The notes under the pieces: generated by a model
Told to the model about the DNA's origin: nothing
Seen by the model: the letters and a program-made list of their open reading frames with translations, nothing else
Databases searched by the model: none
Position numbers and translations under genes: made by a program
Part shown: one piece after another, positions 45,526-54,806 of the stretch
Layout of the letters: every line of letters begins with the position of its first letter
Numbering within the stretch: position 1 is the stretch's first letter
Assembly (NCBI GenBank): GCA_021203065.1
Contig: JAJQBX010000025.1
Coordinates: 119,004-183,003 of the forward strand
Length of the DNA: 64,000 nucleotides
DNA from: Oscillospiraceae bacterium
GTDB lineage: Bacteria > Bacillota > Clostridia > Oscillospirales > Ruminococcaceae
Direction of reading: 5' to 3'

Positions 45526-46968
45526 TCAGTACTCAAGACTATACGGGTCATACGACGCAATGGTCTCGTTCAGCTGGTTGACGTAGTAGTCGATCTGCTC
45601 GGAATAGGTCTCTTTCATCTGAGCCCATGTTGTCGGGTCTTCGGCTTCGCCAAAGCCTTCGAGAGCTGAAACTACGTTGTTGAGCTTGTCTCCAAGACCT
45701 TCGTAGTAGGAAACTATAACCTTTGAACCGTTGTTGGCGAGATCATAGCATTCGTCCCACATTTCGAGCATGTCGGCGGTCCAGAGATATGTGGTCTCAA
45801 GCTGCTGACGGTCGATGTTGACAACCGTCGGGTCGAGAACCTTGAATCTCATGCATGCGGCAAGAAGCGCAACGCCCTCGGGGTTCTGTGCGCCCTGAAC
45901 AAGAGCATATGCAGACGGAGTTGTCTCGGCGTAGTAGACGCCGTCGCCGTCGTCGTCACGGGGAAGAGGAACGAACATCAGCTCATCGAGGTCGCCCCAG
46001 ACGGAGCTTATCGAGTCAACAGGACCTGTGAACATGTATGTGCCGCCGATATAGAAGAGGCACAAGCCCTCCTTCATACCGCCGCCGTCAACGCTGTTTC
46101 TTATCGACCAGCCGTTGTCCCAGACGGGATACTGGCAGTCGTTCTTTGCAAGGTCGTAAAGGAGGCTTGCCGCACGCTCAATGGCGGGTGCATCAATATT
46201 TGATTCAAAGAGCTGTGTTTCGGTGTTATAAACCACGACAAGCTCACCGCAGGAGCGCATAAGAGCTTCACCATAGCCCCAGCCGTCAAGGGCATATCTG
46301 TCCTCATCGGCATCGGTGAAGTCGAGGCACATCTCATAGAATACATCCCATGTCCACTCATCGTTGTAGTAGAGCTCTGCAGGGTCGTCATAGCCGTATT
46401 CGCTGACAACTCTTCTGTTGTAGGCGCAGACATTGCCGAATGTAACGTCATAGATCATGGTATAGTGCAGACCTTTGATTGTATAGTAGCTGTCAGCATA
46501 GTCTTTCACGTCTGCCCAGAGCGGGTCGCTGTAGTCGATATAGTCATCAACCGGCATGAAAACGCCTTTCATGCACATCATCGGGAAGATTCCGTCATGT
46601 CCGGGATAGAAGTCGGGGGAGTTTGAAGCAAGAACATAGTTCGCAATCTCGTCAAATCTTGTCGACCATGTAACCTCTATCCACTCAACAGAACAGCCGT
46701 ATTTCTCTTGGAAAGTCCAGTAGCCGGAATTGATTATTTCGTCCTCCGAATAGTTCTGGATGTCGTCATACCATGCGCACCACTTGACGGTTGTCCCGGC
46801 GGCAGACGTTTCCGAAGCGTCGGGAAGATAAATTCCAGCAGCATTCAGGATAGCCTCAGCATCCTGAGTGGCAAATGTGAGCTGCACAACCTCCCTTGAA
46901 GAGCTGCCGCAGCCGACAAGAGCCATAACCATGATTCCCGTCAACAGTAATGCGATTACTTTTTTCAT
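45526..46968 (-). CDS. Extracellular solute-binding lipoprotein (paralog 1)
   Basis: A 480-residue lipoprotein (lipobox ALVGC) with a type 1 periplasmic-binding fold. Landmarks include KWCAWYDDIQNYSEDEI, FYPGHDGIFP, DEWTWDVFYEMCLDF and FVPLPRDDDGDG. It is about half identical by eye to the paralog upstream at 47099-48538, and both promoters align. No permease or ATPase is adjacent, so it must use a transporter elsewhere (perhaps with the general MsmX-type ATPase) or act as a sensor or binding protein. Substrate probably a carbohydrate. Confidence 0.85.
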   Translation of the reverse strand: MKKVIALLLTGIMVMALVGCGSSSREVVQLTFATQDAEAILNAAGIYLPDASETSAAGTTVKWCAWYDDIQNYSEDEIINSGYWTFQEKYGCSVEWIEVTWSTRFDEIANYVLASNSPDFYPGHDGIFPMMCMKGVFMPVDDYIDYSDPLWADVKDYADSYYTIKGLHYTMIYDVTFGNVCAYNRRVVSEYGYDDPAELYYNDEWTWDVFYEMCLDFTDADEDRYALDGWGYGEALMRSCGELVVVYNTETQLFESNIDAPAIERAASLLYDLAKNDCQYPVWDNGWSIRNSVDGGGMKEGLCLFYIGGTYMFTGPVDSISSVWGDLDELMFVPLPRDDDGDGVYYAETTPSAYALVQGAQNPEGVALLAACMRFKVLDPTVVNIDRQQLETTYLWTADMLEMWDECYDLANNGSKVIVSYYEGLGDKLNNVVSALEGFGEAEDPTTWAQMKETYSEQIDYYVNQLNETIASYDPYSLEY

Positions 46969-47000
46969 ATAAATACCTCCTGAGTATATTTGCTCTTTCT

Positions 47001-47029
47001 ATTATACACCATATGATTTAAGATTGCAA
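47001..47029 (-). promoter_or_regulatory. Promoter of solute-binding paralog 1
   Basis: Reverse strand TTGCAA (47029-47024), 17-bp spacer, TATAAT (47006-47001). The spacer matches that of paralog 2 at most positions. Confidence 0.85.
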
Positions 47030-47098
47030 GAGGGAGGAGCAAAAAAGCTGGGTTGCTCCGGCTTTTAAGTTTTTCCTTTCTTTTCTCTGCAACCTTTA

Positions 47099-48538
47099 TC
47101 AGGTCGCCTCGGGGTCAAACTCGTCAATCTGCGAGTTAAGCTCATCTATGTAGTAGTCGAGCATATCACTATAGCTTTCCTTGAGCTGTGCCCATGTGGA
47201 AACCTCCTCATAGTGATAGCCTGCTGTGAAGCTGCTGATAACAGAGGAAAGCTTGTCGCTGACTCCGTCTATGCCGACAAGAATGCTGTCTGGGTCTGTA
47301 CAAAGATCATAGACTGTCTCGTACATGTCGAGCATTTCCTGAGTCCAGAGGTATGTATCTCGAAGCTGCATTTCATCGACGCTGATAACAGTCGGGTCAA
47401 GAACTTTGAACCTGTCACAAGCCGCCAAAAGCGCAACTGCTTCGGGATTTGAGGCATTGGTAACTATGCAGTAGCCGGACGGGTAGCTTTCGGTGTAGTA
47501 TTTTCCGTCTCCGTCGTCGTCACGTGGGAGCGGTGCGAACATGACTTCACCATCGGTGATGTCTCCCCATACAGCACTGATTTCCGAAACGGTTCCGGTT
47601 ATCTCATCGATTCCGCCGATGTAGAAGAGCAGAAGTCCCTCTTTCATTCCGCTTCCCTCAATGCCATTACGAAGCGACCAGTTATTGTTCCACCAAGGAT
47701 AGACGCAGTCGTTCTTCGAGAGATCATACAATAGATTCGCCGCTCTTTCGAGTCTCGGGTCGTCGATATTTGATTCATAATGATGTGTTTCGGTGTTGTA
47801 GATTACCGGCGTTGTTCCGCTTGAGTAGATGAGACCGGTGAAGTAGAACCAGCCGTCAAGGGCATATCTGTCCTCATCCTCGTCGGAAAAGTCGACGCAC
47901 ATTTCATAGAAGACGTCCCATGTCCACTCGTCGTTATAGTAGAGCTCAGCCGGGTCGTCATAGCCGAATTCCTCCATAACACGGCGGTTGTAGATAACCA
48001 CATCGCCGGTTGCGTTGTCATAGCAAATGATGTATGGTCTTCCCTTGAGCGAATAGTAAGAATAGGTGTATTCCTTCATACCTGCCCAGAGCGGGTCATC
48101 ATAGTCAACATAAGTATCTACCGCCTGAAACATTCCCTTGAGAACACGGATAGGGAAGGTGTTTGAGTTTCCGGGGTAGAAGTCTGGAGACTGTGAGGAG
48201 AGAACGAGGTTTGCAAGCTCGTCAAAACGGGTGCTCCATGTGCATTCAATCCATTCGACCTCACAGCCGTATTTGTTGGTGAATGTCCAGTAACCGGTGT
48301 TGACTATTTCCTCGTCGGAATAGTTGTGGAAGTCGTCGTACCACGAGAACCACTGGATGGTTGTCCCTGCCGCGTCGGTGTCCTCAGCGTCGGGAAGCAT
48401 GATTCCTGCGGCGGCAAGTATCTTCTCAGAGTCCTCGCTCGAAAGAGTCAGCTGGACGATCTCCCTTGATGTGCTCCCACAGCCGACAAGTGCTAAAATC
48501 ATGATGACTGCAAGAGCTAATGCAATAATTTTCTTCAT
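47099..48538 (-). CDS. Extracellular solute-binding lipoprotein (paralog 2)
   Basis: A 479-residue lipoprotein (lipobox ALVGC) closely related to the next gene on the strand. Shared stretches include GSTSREIVQLT/GSSSREVVQLT, DEWTWDVFYEMC and PLPRDDDGDG. It differs in the ligand-facing loops (for example WFSWYDDFHNYSDEE), so the two may bind related but different sugars. A tandem duplication that carried the promoter along. Confidence 0.85.
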   Translation of the reverse strand: MKKIIALALAVIMILALVGCGSTSREIVQLTLSSEDSEKILAAAGIMLPDAEDTDAAGTTIQWFSWYDDFHNYSDEEIVNTGYWTFTNKYGCEVEWIECTWSTRFDELANLVLSSQSPDFYPGNSNTFPIRVLKGMFQAVDTYVDYDDPLWAGMKEYTYSYYSLKGRPYIICYDNATGDVVIYNRRVMEEFGYDDPAELYYNDEWTWDVFYEMCVDFSDEDEDRYALDGWFYFTGLIYSSGTTPVIYNTETHHYESNIDDPRLERAANLLYDLSKNDCVYPWWNNNWSLRNGIEGSGMKEGLLLFYIGGIDEITGTVSEISAVWGDITDGEVMFAPLPRDDDGDGKYYTESYPSGYCIVTNASNPEAVALLAACDRFKVLDPTVISVDEMQLRDTYLWTQEMLDMYETVYDLCTDPDSILVGIDGVSDKLSSVISSFTAGYHYEEVSTWAQLKESYSDMLDYYIDELNSQIDEFDPEAT

Positions 48539-48848
48539 TGGAATACCCCCAATTTGGTTTTACTAATTTCCATTATACACATTATGCTTTAAGTTTGCAA
48601 TTGGCACTATCGACAAATTTACCCGGCTGTTTTTGTACACTTTCGCTAAGAATTGTACTTTATTATATGATTATATTTCTCTATTTCAGATATTCCAACT
48701 CAAATATTTTCAATATCCGAATATATTCTCTGGAAATAATGCAACCGGCTAATTTAAAAAGTATAAAATTTTGAAACGGCAATTATCTTGACATTCAGTC
48801 GGCATCAATGGTATAATCGAAGCATATTAATTTTGTGGAGGAAGCAAG
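48539..48848. other. AT-rich divergent intergenic region with two promoters
   Basis: Minus promoter for paralog 2: TTGCAA (48600-48595), 17-bp, TATAAT (48577-48572). Plus promoter for the GH5 gene: TTGACA (48788-48793), 18-bp spacer, TATAAT (48812-48817). The ~190 bp between are AT-rich with no gene or clear repeat. Confidence 0.8.
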
Positions 48849-50000
48849 ATGTTGAAAAAAGCTTTGAGTCTGATATTGGTGATGGCAATTCTCGCAACCA
48901 CTCTGACGGGGTGTGAGCATATTCCTGAGTCGATGACGGCGGACGACGTCAGCACGATGGAATTCGTCCTGAGCATGGGACTTGGAATCAACCTCGGCAA
49001 CACGATGGAATGTTCATGGATGGAGGGCGATACGGTTACAGATTTTGAAACCGCTTGGGGAAGCCCTGTAATCACAAAAGAGATAATTCAGGGCTATGCC
49101 GACGCCGGGTTCGGAGTTATCCGTATTCCCGTTTCGTGGTCAAACCTGATGGGCGACGACTATACTATTGACGAAGACTACATGAAGCGTGTCAAGCAGA
49201 TTGTCAACTGGGTTTTAGAGTGCGGAATGAAAGCAATTGTCAATCTTCACGCCGACGGCGGCTGGCTCTCGGATTTCCCGACAGACACGGAAGAGTGCAT
49301 GTACAGATACGAAAGAATCTGGACTCAGGTTGCTGAGGCGTTCAAAGACTATCCCTTGGATCTGATGTTTGAATCGCTCAACGAGGAGGGCGGTTGGGAT
49401 TCACTCTGGAACCAGTATTCCGGCTCAGATGAGGGCAAAAAGGAATCGTTTGACCTGCTGGGTGAGATAAACCAGAAGTTTGTCGATATAGTAAGAGCTT
49501 CCGGCGGAAACAATGAGCTAAGGCATCTTCTCATTGCCGGTTACCAGACGAATATTGAACATACCTGCGACGAGATGTTCGTTCTTCCCGATGACCCGTC
49601 GGGCAGATATGCCATATCCGTCCACTACTATGCTCCGTCAACTTTTGCAATCATCACACAGGATGCCTCTTGGGGCGAAGCAAGAAGCACGTGGGGAACG
49701 GAAGAGGATTACGAGTATCTTAACTGGGCATTTGATTATCTGTATGACACCTACGTAGCCAATGGAATTCCGGTCATAGTAGGTGAGTATGGCTGCGCCA
49801 CCGGCAACAAGATACCTCCTCAGTACGAAAACTATCTTTCCTCCGTGTGCGAGGCTATCTATACAAGAGGAATGTGCCCTGTTCTCTGGGACACTCCCGG
49901 CGGCTTCTACGACAGGGATGAGTGTGTGTTTACGGAAGAGGTTCTCCTCGAAGAGTTTGAAAGAATCAAGTCACTCGACCGGCTGACCGACGATATGTAA
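48849..50000 (+). CDS. GH5 glycoside hydrolase lipoprotein (beta-glucanase-like)
   Basis: A 383-residue lipoprotein (lipobox TLTGC) with a GH5 barrel. GLGINLGNTMEC opens the domain; the acid/base Glu is in FESLNEEGG (canonical NEP is NEE here) and the nucleophile in PVIVGEYGC. HYYAPSTFA supplies the catalytic-site His/Tyr. Resembles endo-beta-1,4-glucanase or mannanase/xyloglucanase members of the family; exact specificity not readable. Expected to be anchored outside the cell. Confidence 0.9.
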   Translation: MLKKALSLILVMAILATTLTGCEHIPESMTADDVSTMEFVLSMGLGINLGNTMECSWMEGDTVTDFETAWGSPVITKEIIQGYADAGFGVIRIPVSWSNLMGDDYTIDEDYMKRVKQIVNWVLECGMKAIVNLHADGGWLSDFPTDTEECMYRYERIWTQVAEAFKDYPLDLMFESLNEEGGWDSLWNQYSGSDEGKKESFDLLGEINQKFVDIVRASGGNNELRHLLIAGYQTNIEHTCDEMFVLPDDPSGRYAISVHYYAPSTFAIITQDASWGEARSTWGTEEDYEYLNWAFDYLYDTYVANGIPVIVGEYGCATGNKIPPQYENYLSSVCEAIYTRGMCPVLWDTPGGFYDRDECVFTEEVLLEEFERIKSLDRLTDDM

Positions 50001-50007
50001 AATCAGC

Positions 50008-50050
50008 ATAAAAACAATCCCGCCGAGGATATGCTTCCTTGGCGGGATTT
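50008..50050. terminator. Bidirectional terminator between GH5 and the small peptide gene
   Basis: ATCCCGCC (about 50016-50023) pairs with GGCGGGAT (about 50041-50048), T-rich on both outer sides: TTCTT on plus, TTGTTTTTA on minus. Confidence 0.87.
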
Positions 50051-50068
50051 CTTCATAAGCGAATTTCT

Positions 50069-50197
50069 TTATTCTGATACATCAAAGTACTTGTGTGTCC
50101 CCAGACTCAGAGCCTCTGCTGTCAGCTTGACAATTCCCAGAATACAGGTCAGTGCCGAGAGAATCACGAGAATTCTCAAAACGTTTTCTTTGTTCAT
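50069..50197 (-). CDS. 42-residue single-span membrane peptide
   Basis: An ORF missed by length cut-offs: ATG at 50197 behind AAAGGAG at good spacing, stop TAA at 50071-50069, ended by the bidirectional terminator. The sequence starts MNKENVLRILVILSALTC, one hydrophobic helix (about residues 6-22), then a polar tail ending FDVSE. No family recognised. A -10-like TATACT lies upstream near 50275, the -35 is weak. It could be a regulatory micropeptide; no opposing RNA promoter is apparent, unlike the 42.6 kb locus. Confidence 0.6.
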   Translation of the reverse strand: MNKENVLRILVILSALTCILGIVKLTAEALSLGTHKYFDVSE

Positions 50198-50316
50198 GTT
50201 ATATTCTCCTTTGCATTAAAAATCAACAATTTGAGACCGATTGACGCCGGATTCATGCGACTACTTAAAGTATATCACAAATCTCAATCTTTTCATAGTC
50301 CTTTTTGCGATTTTTC

Positions 50317-50345
50317 TTGATTTTTTTGAGCGGTGCTATTATAAT
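50317..50345 (+). promoter_or_regulatory. Promoter of the flippase-YdbC-VTC operon
   Basis: TTGATT (50317-50322), 17-bp spacer, TATAAT (50340-50345), just before AAAGGAGG and a TTG start. Confidence 0.8.
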
Positions 50346-50377
50346 GGAGGTATTGTTTCTGGAAAGGAGGTCGACAC

Positions 50378-51826
50378 TTGGCGAGCGAGAATAAAAACTT
50401 CAAAAAACTGATGGCGAACACACTTATCTTTGCGCTTGGCTCATTCGGCTCAAAGATATTGGTGCTTATCTTGGTGCCGCTCTACACCTCCTGCCTGACG
50501 CCGTCAGAGTACGGAACGGTCGACCTCATCGCACAGACCGCCAATATCCTCATTCCGATATTCACTATATCCATTGCGGAAGCCGCTCTTCGGTTCGGTC
50601 TCGATTCAAAGGAGATAAGAGACTGCAAAAAGGTCTACACCACATGCCTGAGCGTTTATGTCTTGGGGATGGCGGTGATGGCACTAATCTTCCCGATAAT
50701 ATCCCTTTTTGACTATGTCGACGGCTACACGCTGATACTCTATATATACGTCTGCACCTCGTCGCTGAGGCAGATAAACATGTACTTCACCCGTGGCATG
50801 AACCGGGTCAAGCTTTTTGCGGTGGACGGAATCATCTGCACGCTGGTTATGCTCCTCCTCAATATCCTCTTCCTGTTGAAGCTGGATATGGGAATAGAGG
50901 GCTACCTGCTGGCAATAATTCTTTCTGACCTGATTTCGAGTATATTCTTATTCACTGCTGGCAGGCTCTGGAGATTTATCTCGCCCCGGAGCGTGGATAA
51001 AGAGACAGCCAAGAGCATGGTTAAATACGCCGCACCGCTGATGTCGACGAATTTACTCTGGCTCATAACGAGTATATCCGACAGATTCATAATCCGCATC
51101 TTCCACGGCGAATACCTGACCGGAATCAACGCCATCGCCTACAAAATCCCGACAATCTTAACGACAATATTCACAATGTTCTCTCAGGCGTGGAACATGT
51201 CCGCAATAACCGAAAATAACTCCTCCGAGCGTGAAAAGTTCTATACCGACGTTTTCCGGATGTGCTCAGCGTTCATGTATGTCTTGGCGGCAGGAATACT
51301 TCTTCTCATCAAGCCGATCACGCAAATCTGGATCAATGAGCAGTATTTCGAATCATATCTCTATTCGCCTCTACTGACTCTTGCGACCGTTTTCACCTGC
51401 TTCAACACGTTCTTGGGCTCAGTCTATATCGCCGAGAAGAAGACGAAGCACTCGTTTTACACCTCGCTTGTTGCGGGAGTGATAAACCTCGTCCTGAATT
51501 TCGCCCTGATTCCATCTTTCGGAATCTACGGAGCGGCGTTCGCAACGTTTGTGGCGTACTTCGCAGTCTTCTTCTACCGCCTCTACGACACGAGAAAGTT
51601 CATCCACTTTGACTTCTCGATGCCGAAGATTCTCGTCAATACGGCAGTGATGGCGGCGATGGTCATCGTCAACCAGATAACATTCCCATATTGGTGGATG
51701 CTCTATCTGATTTTGGGCGTACTTTTTATAATTTCATTTGCACTGAACATAAAAGACCTCTGGCAGGCACTTGTGATGCTGATGCCTGAGAAATTAAAAG
51801 CTAAACTTATAAGACAGAAAGGATAA
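50378..51826 (+). CDS. Polysaccharide flippase (Wzx/MATE-like)
   Basis: A 482-residue protein with 12-14 hydrophobic spans, of the MOP superfamily: LVPLYTSCLTPSEYGTVDLIAQT near the start is typical of Wzx-type oligosaccharide flippases. It starts at TTG 50378, 7 nt behind AAAGGAGG. Likely moves undecaprenyl-linked glycan units across the membrane. No glycosyltransferase cluster is adjacent, so the glycan is unknown. Confidence 0.88.
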   Translation: MASENKNFKKLMANTLIFALGSFGSKILVLILVPLYTSCLTPSEYGTVDLIAQTANILIPIFTISIAEAALRFGLDSKEIRDCKKVYTTCLSVYVLGMAVMALIFPIISLFDYVDGYTLILYIYVCTSSLRQINMYFTRGMNRVKLFAVDGIICTLVMLLLNILFLLKLDMGIEGYLLAIILSDLISSIFLFTAGRLWRFISPRSVDKETAKSMVKYAAPLMSTNLLWLITSISDRFIIRIFHGEYLTGINAIAYKIPTILTTIFTMFSQAWNMSAITENNSSEREKFYTDVFRMCSAFMYVLAAGILLLIKPITQIWINEQYFESYLYSPLLTLATVFTCFNTFLGSVYIAEKKTKHSFYTSLVAGVINLVLNFALIPSFGIYGAAFATFVAYFAVFFYRLYDTRKFIHFDFSMPKILVNTAVMAAMVIVNQITFPYWWMLYLILGVLFIISFALNIKDLWQALVMLMPEKLKAKLIRQKG

Positions 51827-51832
51827 ATAACT

Positions 51833-52093
51833 ATGGCAGAACTTACTTATGAAATCAAGGAGCATTTGGGGATACTTTCCGAAACAGCCCGTGGGTGGAC
51901 AAAGGAGCTCAATAAGGTCAGCTGGAACGAGGGCGTCCCGAAGTACGACATCCGTGACTGGTCTCCCGACCATACCCGAATGAGCAAGGGCGTAACCCTC
52001 ACCGAAGAGGAGTTCAATAACCTCCGCCACGTAATCTTGGGCGAACCGGTTGACCTCGGCGGGGATGATGTGGATGAGGACAAGATACTGTAA
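51833..52093 (+). CDS. YdbC/PC4-family transcriptional coactivator-like protein
   Basis: An 86-residue protein with the YdbC pattern: EIKEHLGILSETARGWTKEL, VSWNEGVPKYDIRDWSPDH, and SKGVTLTEEEF. The PC4 fold binds single-stranded DNA or RNA. Role in bacteria poorly known. 6 bp behind the flippase gene. Confidence 0.88.
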   Translation: MAELTYEIKEHLGILSETARGWTKELNKVSWNEGVPKYDIRDWSPDHTRMSKGVTLTEEEFNNLRHVILGEPVDLGGDDVDEDKIL

Positions 52094-52094
52094 A

Positions 52095-52125
52095 AATGTA
52101 CAATGTACAATGTACAACGTACAAT
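52095..52125. repeat. TGTACAA tandem repeat (second copy)
   Basis: About four units of ATGTACA (one ACGTACA) directly behind the ydbC-like stop, the same as at 8860-8896. Confidence 0.85.
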
Positions 52126-52142
52126 GAAAGCGGGTGCGGGGA

Positions 52143-52877
52143 GTGGCAATTTTGCGGGAAAATAATGCCGGAGGGTATAGGCATGAAATAAAGCTGCTTT
52201 TGTCAAAGGCGGAGTATGTCACCGCACGTACACGGATTTCGGCGATTATGAAGCCTGATTCGCATTCCGTCAAAAACGGCGACTACTTTATCAGAAGCCT
52301 CTACTTTGATGACATCTACCGTTCGTCCTACTGGGACAAAATCGCCGGCGTGACGCATAGGAAAAAGTTCCGAATCCGGACATATAACCTCTCGGAAGAC
52401 GTCATCAGGCTCGAATGCAAGGAGAAAAACGGCGACCGAATCAAGAAAGAAAGCGTCAGCATCACTCCCGACTGCGCCAAGGCTCTGATTGCCGGCGACA
52501 ATTCGCTTCTTAAGCCCGACGACAGCTTTGTCACAGCCGAGTTTCTCTCCCTCTGGGGAGGAAAGGGACTGCGACCGTCCGTCGTGGTCGACTATATGAG
52601 AGAAGCCTATGTCGAGCCGGTGGGGAACGTGAGAATCACTTTCGACAAGGGTCTTCGGGCTGGCATGTCGGGCGTCGACATGTTCGACGAGGAGCTTCTC
52701 ACCGTCCCTGCATACCCGAATGGCATGGTGATAATGGAGGTCAAGTACGACGACTTCATCCCGAAAGCCCTTTCGATGCTTGTTTCAAGCGTCGGGGGAG
52801 AGAAGATAGCCGTCTCGAAGTTCACGACCTGCCGTGACGTTATGAACTACTACAAGCCGCAGACAATAAGTCTGTGA
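52143..52877 (+). CDS. VTC-domain (polyphosphate polymerase-like) protein
   Basis: About 244 residues from GTG 52143 (GTG 52134 also possible). The VTC tunnel domain pattern is present: YRHEIKLLLSKAEY, FRIRTYNLSEDVIRLECKEK, VVDYMREAY and EVKYDDF supply the basic and acidic residues that bind phosphate and metal. In yeast this domain polymerises polyphosphate; in bacteria it is usually found next to DUF4956, as here. Product not proven. Confidence 0.87.
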   Translation: MAILRENNAGGYRHEIKLLLSKAEYVTARTRISAIMKPDSHSVKNGDYFIRSLYFDDIYRSSYWDKIAGVTHRKKFRIRTYNLSEDVIRLECKEKNGDRIKKESVSITPDCAKALIAGDNSLLKPDDSFVTAEFLSLWGGKGLRPSVVVDYMREAYVEPVGNVRITFDKGLRAGMSGVDMFDEELLTVPAYPNGMVIMEVKYDDFIPKALSMLVSSVGGEKIAVSKFTTCRDVMNYYKPQTISL

Positions 52878-52893
52878 GAAAGGAAGAAAAAAT

Positions 52894-53556
52894 ATGAGCA
52901 GCATCAAGGCAGTACTGAAAGAAAGCATTGAGCAGTTGGGGCTCGTCGAGCACCTCACCGTCTCCTACATACTCGTAACCCTCGTCTGTGCACTCCTGTG
53001 CGGGATTATAATCTATTTCGTCTACAAGGTTTTCTACCGTGGAGCGGTCTACAGCGAAAATTTCGCCGTCCTCATCGTCATGATAACGGTAATCACGGCG
53101 TTCATAGTTCTGGTAATCGGCTCGAATCTCGTTCTTTCGCTTGGAATGGTTGGTGCGCTGTCGATTGTGAGATTCCGTTCCGCCGTCAAAGATCCTCTCG
53201 ACGTCGGCTTCCTCTTCTGGGGAATAGCCTCCGGAATCACCTCCGGAGCAGGGCTTTATCCGTTCGCCCTCATTGCAACCCTCGGCATCGCCCTCGTCTA
53301 CATCCTCTTCACTGTTATAGCAAGAGGAAAGAGGACCTATGTCCTCGTTATAAGATATGACACCTCCGCCGAAGAGAACATTTCCGAAATAATGACCGCC
53401 CTGAAAGCAAAAACCCTCGGTCGCTCCCGCTACCAAGGTGAAACGGAGCTGACCGCCAATATCCGCCTCAAAAAGAAAAACACCCGCCTCGTAGACAAGC
53501 TCTACGAAGTGGATGGAGTAATAAGTGCGGTGATGGTGGAGTACACCGGTCAGTAA
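52894..53556 (+). CDS. DUF4956 membrane protein
   Basis: A 220-residue protein with four or so membrane spans (about 25-150) containing SLGMVGALSIVRFRSAVKDPLD, the DUF4956 signature, and a C-terminal cytoplasmic domain with RYQGETELTANIRLKKKN. Companion of VTC-domain proteins in Firmicutes; possibly its membrane scaffold. 16 bp after the VTC gene. Confidence 0.9.
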   Translation: MSSIKAVLKESIEQLGLVEHLTVSYILVTLVCALLCGIIIYFVYKVFYRGAVYSENFAVLIVMITVITAFIVLVIGSNLVLSLGMVGALSIVRFRSAVKDPLDVGFLFWGIASGITSGAGLYPFALIATLGIALVYILFTVIARGKRTYVLVIRYDTSAEENISEIMTALKAKTLGRSRYQGETELTANIRLKKKNTRLVDKLYEVDGVISAVMVEYTGQ

Positions 53557-53559
53557 TCA

Positions 53560-53587
53560 AAAAGCTGTCGTTCACACGACAGCTTTT
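53560..53587. terminator. Bidirectional terminator, DUF4956 and deacetylase
   Basis: AAAAGCTGTCG (53560-53570), loop TTCACA, CGACAGCTTTT (53577-53587). Confidence 0.93.
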
Positions 53588-53589
53588 AA

Positions 53590-54417
53590 TTATACGTTGG
53601 CAGTCTCCCCGGACGAAATCACAACCGCTTTCCCCTCAACCTCAACCCAGACATCCTTTGCAGTCGGGTTGTAGACAGCGTGAGACCTCGGGTCGGTGGA
53701 GTATTCGAGGGATTGATATGCCTTGTGGTATTCGCAGATTTCAATGTTGGTGGCAAACCAGATTTCCGGGTTGCCGCTGACTTTTTTGAATGCATTTTCG
53801 ATGACATCCCAGTTGTCGTCACGTCTGAATTCCGCAGTGTGCCCCCAGAGATAGAACATCCTGCAGTCGTCAAAGTCGGTTGAGACAAACCTGTCAAGGA
53901 GCTCAGGCATTCTCTTGTCACCATGGTGACAGGTGGCAAAGAGCCTCAGCCAGTCCTCAGGCATGCCGAAATCCTCACGTGTGCAGACGGTTCTGCAGTA
54001 CTTGATGCCGCACTTGCGGAGAGCCTCAACCGCCTTGTTGTTGAACGATCCATAAGGATAAGCCGCACCTCTGACAACCCCGCCATACTGCATCTCAAGA
54101 TTCGCCTTGTCGGTGGCAATTTCGCAGAAGAGCTCAGGCTCAGTGAGCTGAGTAAAATCCCTGTGGTGAAGTCCATGAACAGCGATTTCAACCCCATGCT
54201 TCGGGTATTCCTCGAGAGCCTCCGAAAGTGTGACTCTGGGCCAGACCCCATAAGGCTTCGTGCCCTCCTCCCGGTAAATCTGAGAGCTTATATTGAAAGT
54301 CCCCTTGATGCCATACTCGTCCATCATCTCCATGAGCCTGATGTCATCATAACACCCGTCGTCGTAGCTGGTGGTAAACGCCTTTTTCAATCCGTTTGGG
54401 AATAACATTTTGTGCAT
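53590..54417 (-). CDS. NodB-type polysaccharide deacetylase (cytoplasmic-looking)
   Basis: A 275-residue NodB-fold protein: TTSYDDGCYDD supplies the catalytic and metal Asp, HGLHHRDFTQL the metal His pair, and YPYGSFN the substrate motif. No signal peptide, so it may act on a soluble or precursor sugar. The ATG at 54417 behind GGGTG is preferred over a GTG at 54426 that overlaps the hicB stop. It could be read through from hicAB. Confidence 0.87.
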   Translation of the reverse strand: MHKMLFPNGLKKAFTTSYDDGCYDDIRLMEMMDEYGIKGTFNISSQIYREEGTKPYGVWPRVTLSEALEEYPKHGVEIAVHGLHHRDFTQLTEPELFCEIATDKANLEMQYGGVVRGAAYPYGSFNNKAVEALRKCGIKYCRTVCTREDFGMPEDWLRLFATCHHGDKRMPELLDRFVSTDFDDCRMFYLWGHTAEFRRDDNWDVIENAFKKVSGNPEIWFATNIEICEYHKAYQSLEYSTDPRSHAVYNPTAKDVWVEVEGKAVVISSGETANV

Positions 54418-54422
54418 AATTT

Positions 54423-54806
54423 TCACCCTGCCCTTTTTGAATCATGAATGTTGTCCATTTGCTGAGTCAGAAGATACACGCAGTATTGATTCATACTTAC
54501 TCCGTCATCTTTTGCGTGTTCTGCTAATTTTCTATGAAGAGATTTTGGCATTCTGAGTGCAAATTTGCCGGAGTACGATTTTGTACTATCGGGGAGCACA
54601 GGGGTGTATCCGCTTTCAAGGGAAGCCTCGAACCAAGCCCTTTTTGCATCTTCTGCCATCGGAATTATTTTGTCAGCTTCATCCGTGCAGGTAACACACC
54701 CGGGAAGGTCGGGGTAATAGACTGTGTAACCGCCTTCGACTTCATCCTCTTCAATAACCATCGGATATGGAAGCTTCATATATTCTTCTAAAGTGAGTTC
54801 AGCCAT
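54423..54806 (-). CDS. hicB: HicB antitoxin
   Basis: A 127-residue protein: the HicB fold VEGGYTVYYPDLPGCVTCTDEADK, then a C-terminal ribbon-helix-helix-like region (KFALRMPKSLHRKLAEHAKDDGVSMNQYCVYLL). Binds and neutralises HicA and probably represses the operon. Its start overlaps the hicA end by 8 bp. Confidence 0.93.
   Translation of the reverse strand: MAELTLEEYMKLPYPMVIEEDEVEGGYTVYYPDLPGCVTCTDEADKIIPMAEDAKRAWFEASLESGYTPVLPDSTKSYSGKFALRMPKSLHRKLAEHAKDDGVSMNQYCVYLLTQQMDNIHDSKRAG

Noticed and set aside
45244..45586. Three overlapping plus-strand frames over the 45.3 kb repeats
   Set aside because: They are translations of the antitoxin repeats on the wrong strand, with no ribosome-binding sites; periodic peptide content comes from the repeat.
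50018..50040. FMN riboswitch-like AGGATATGCTTCC
   Set aside because: A chance match inside a simple terminator loop; none of the other FMN-element segments is present and it lies 3' of a gene.
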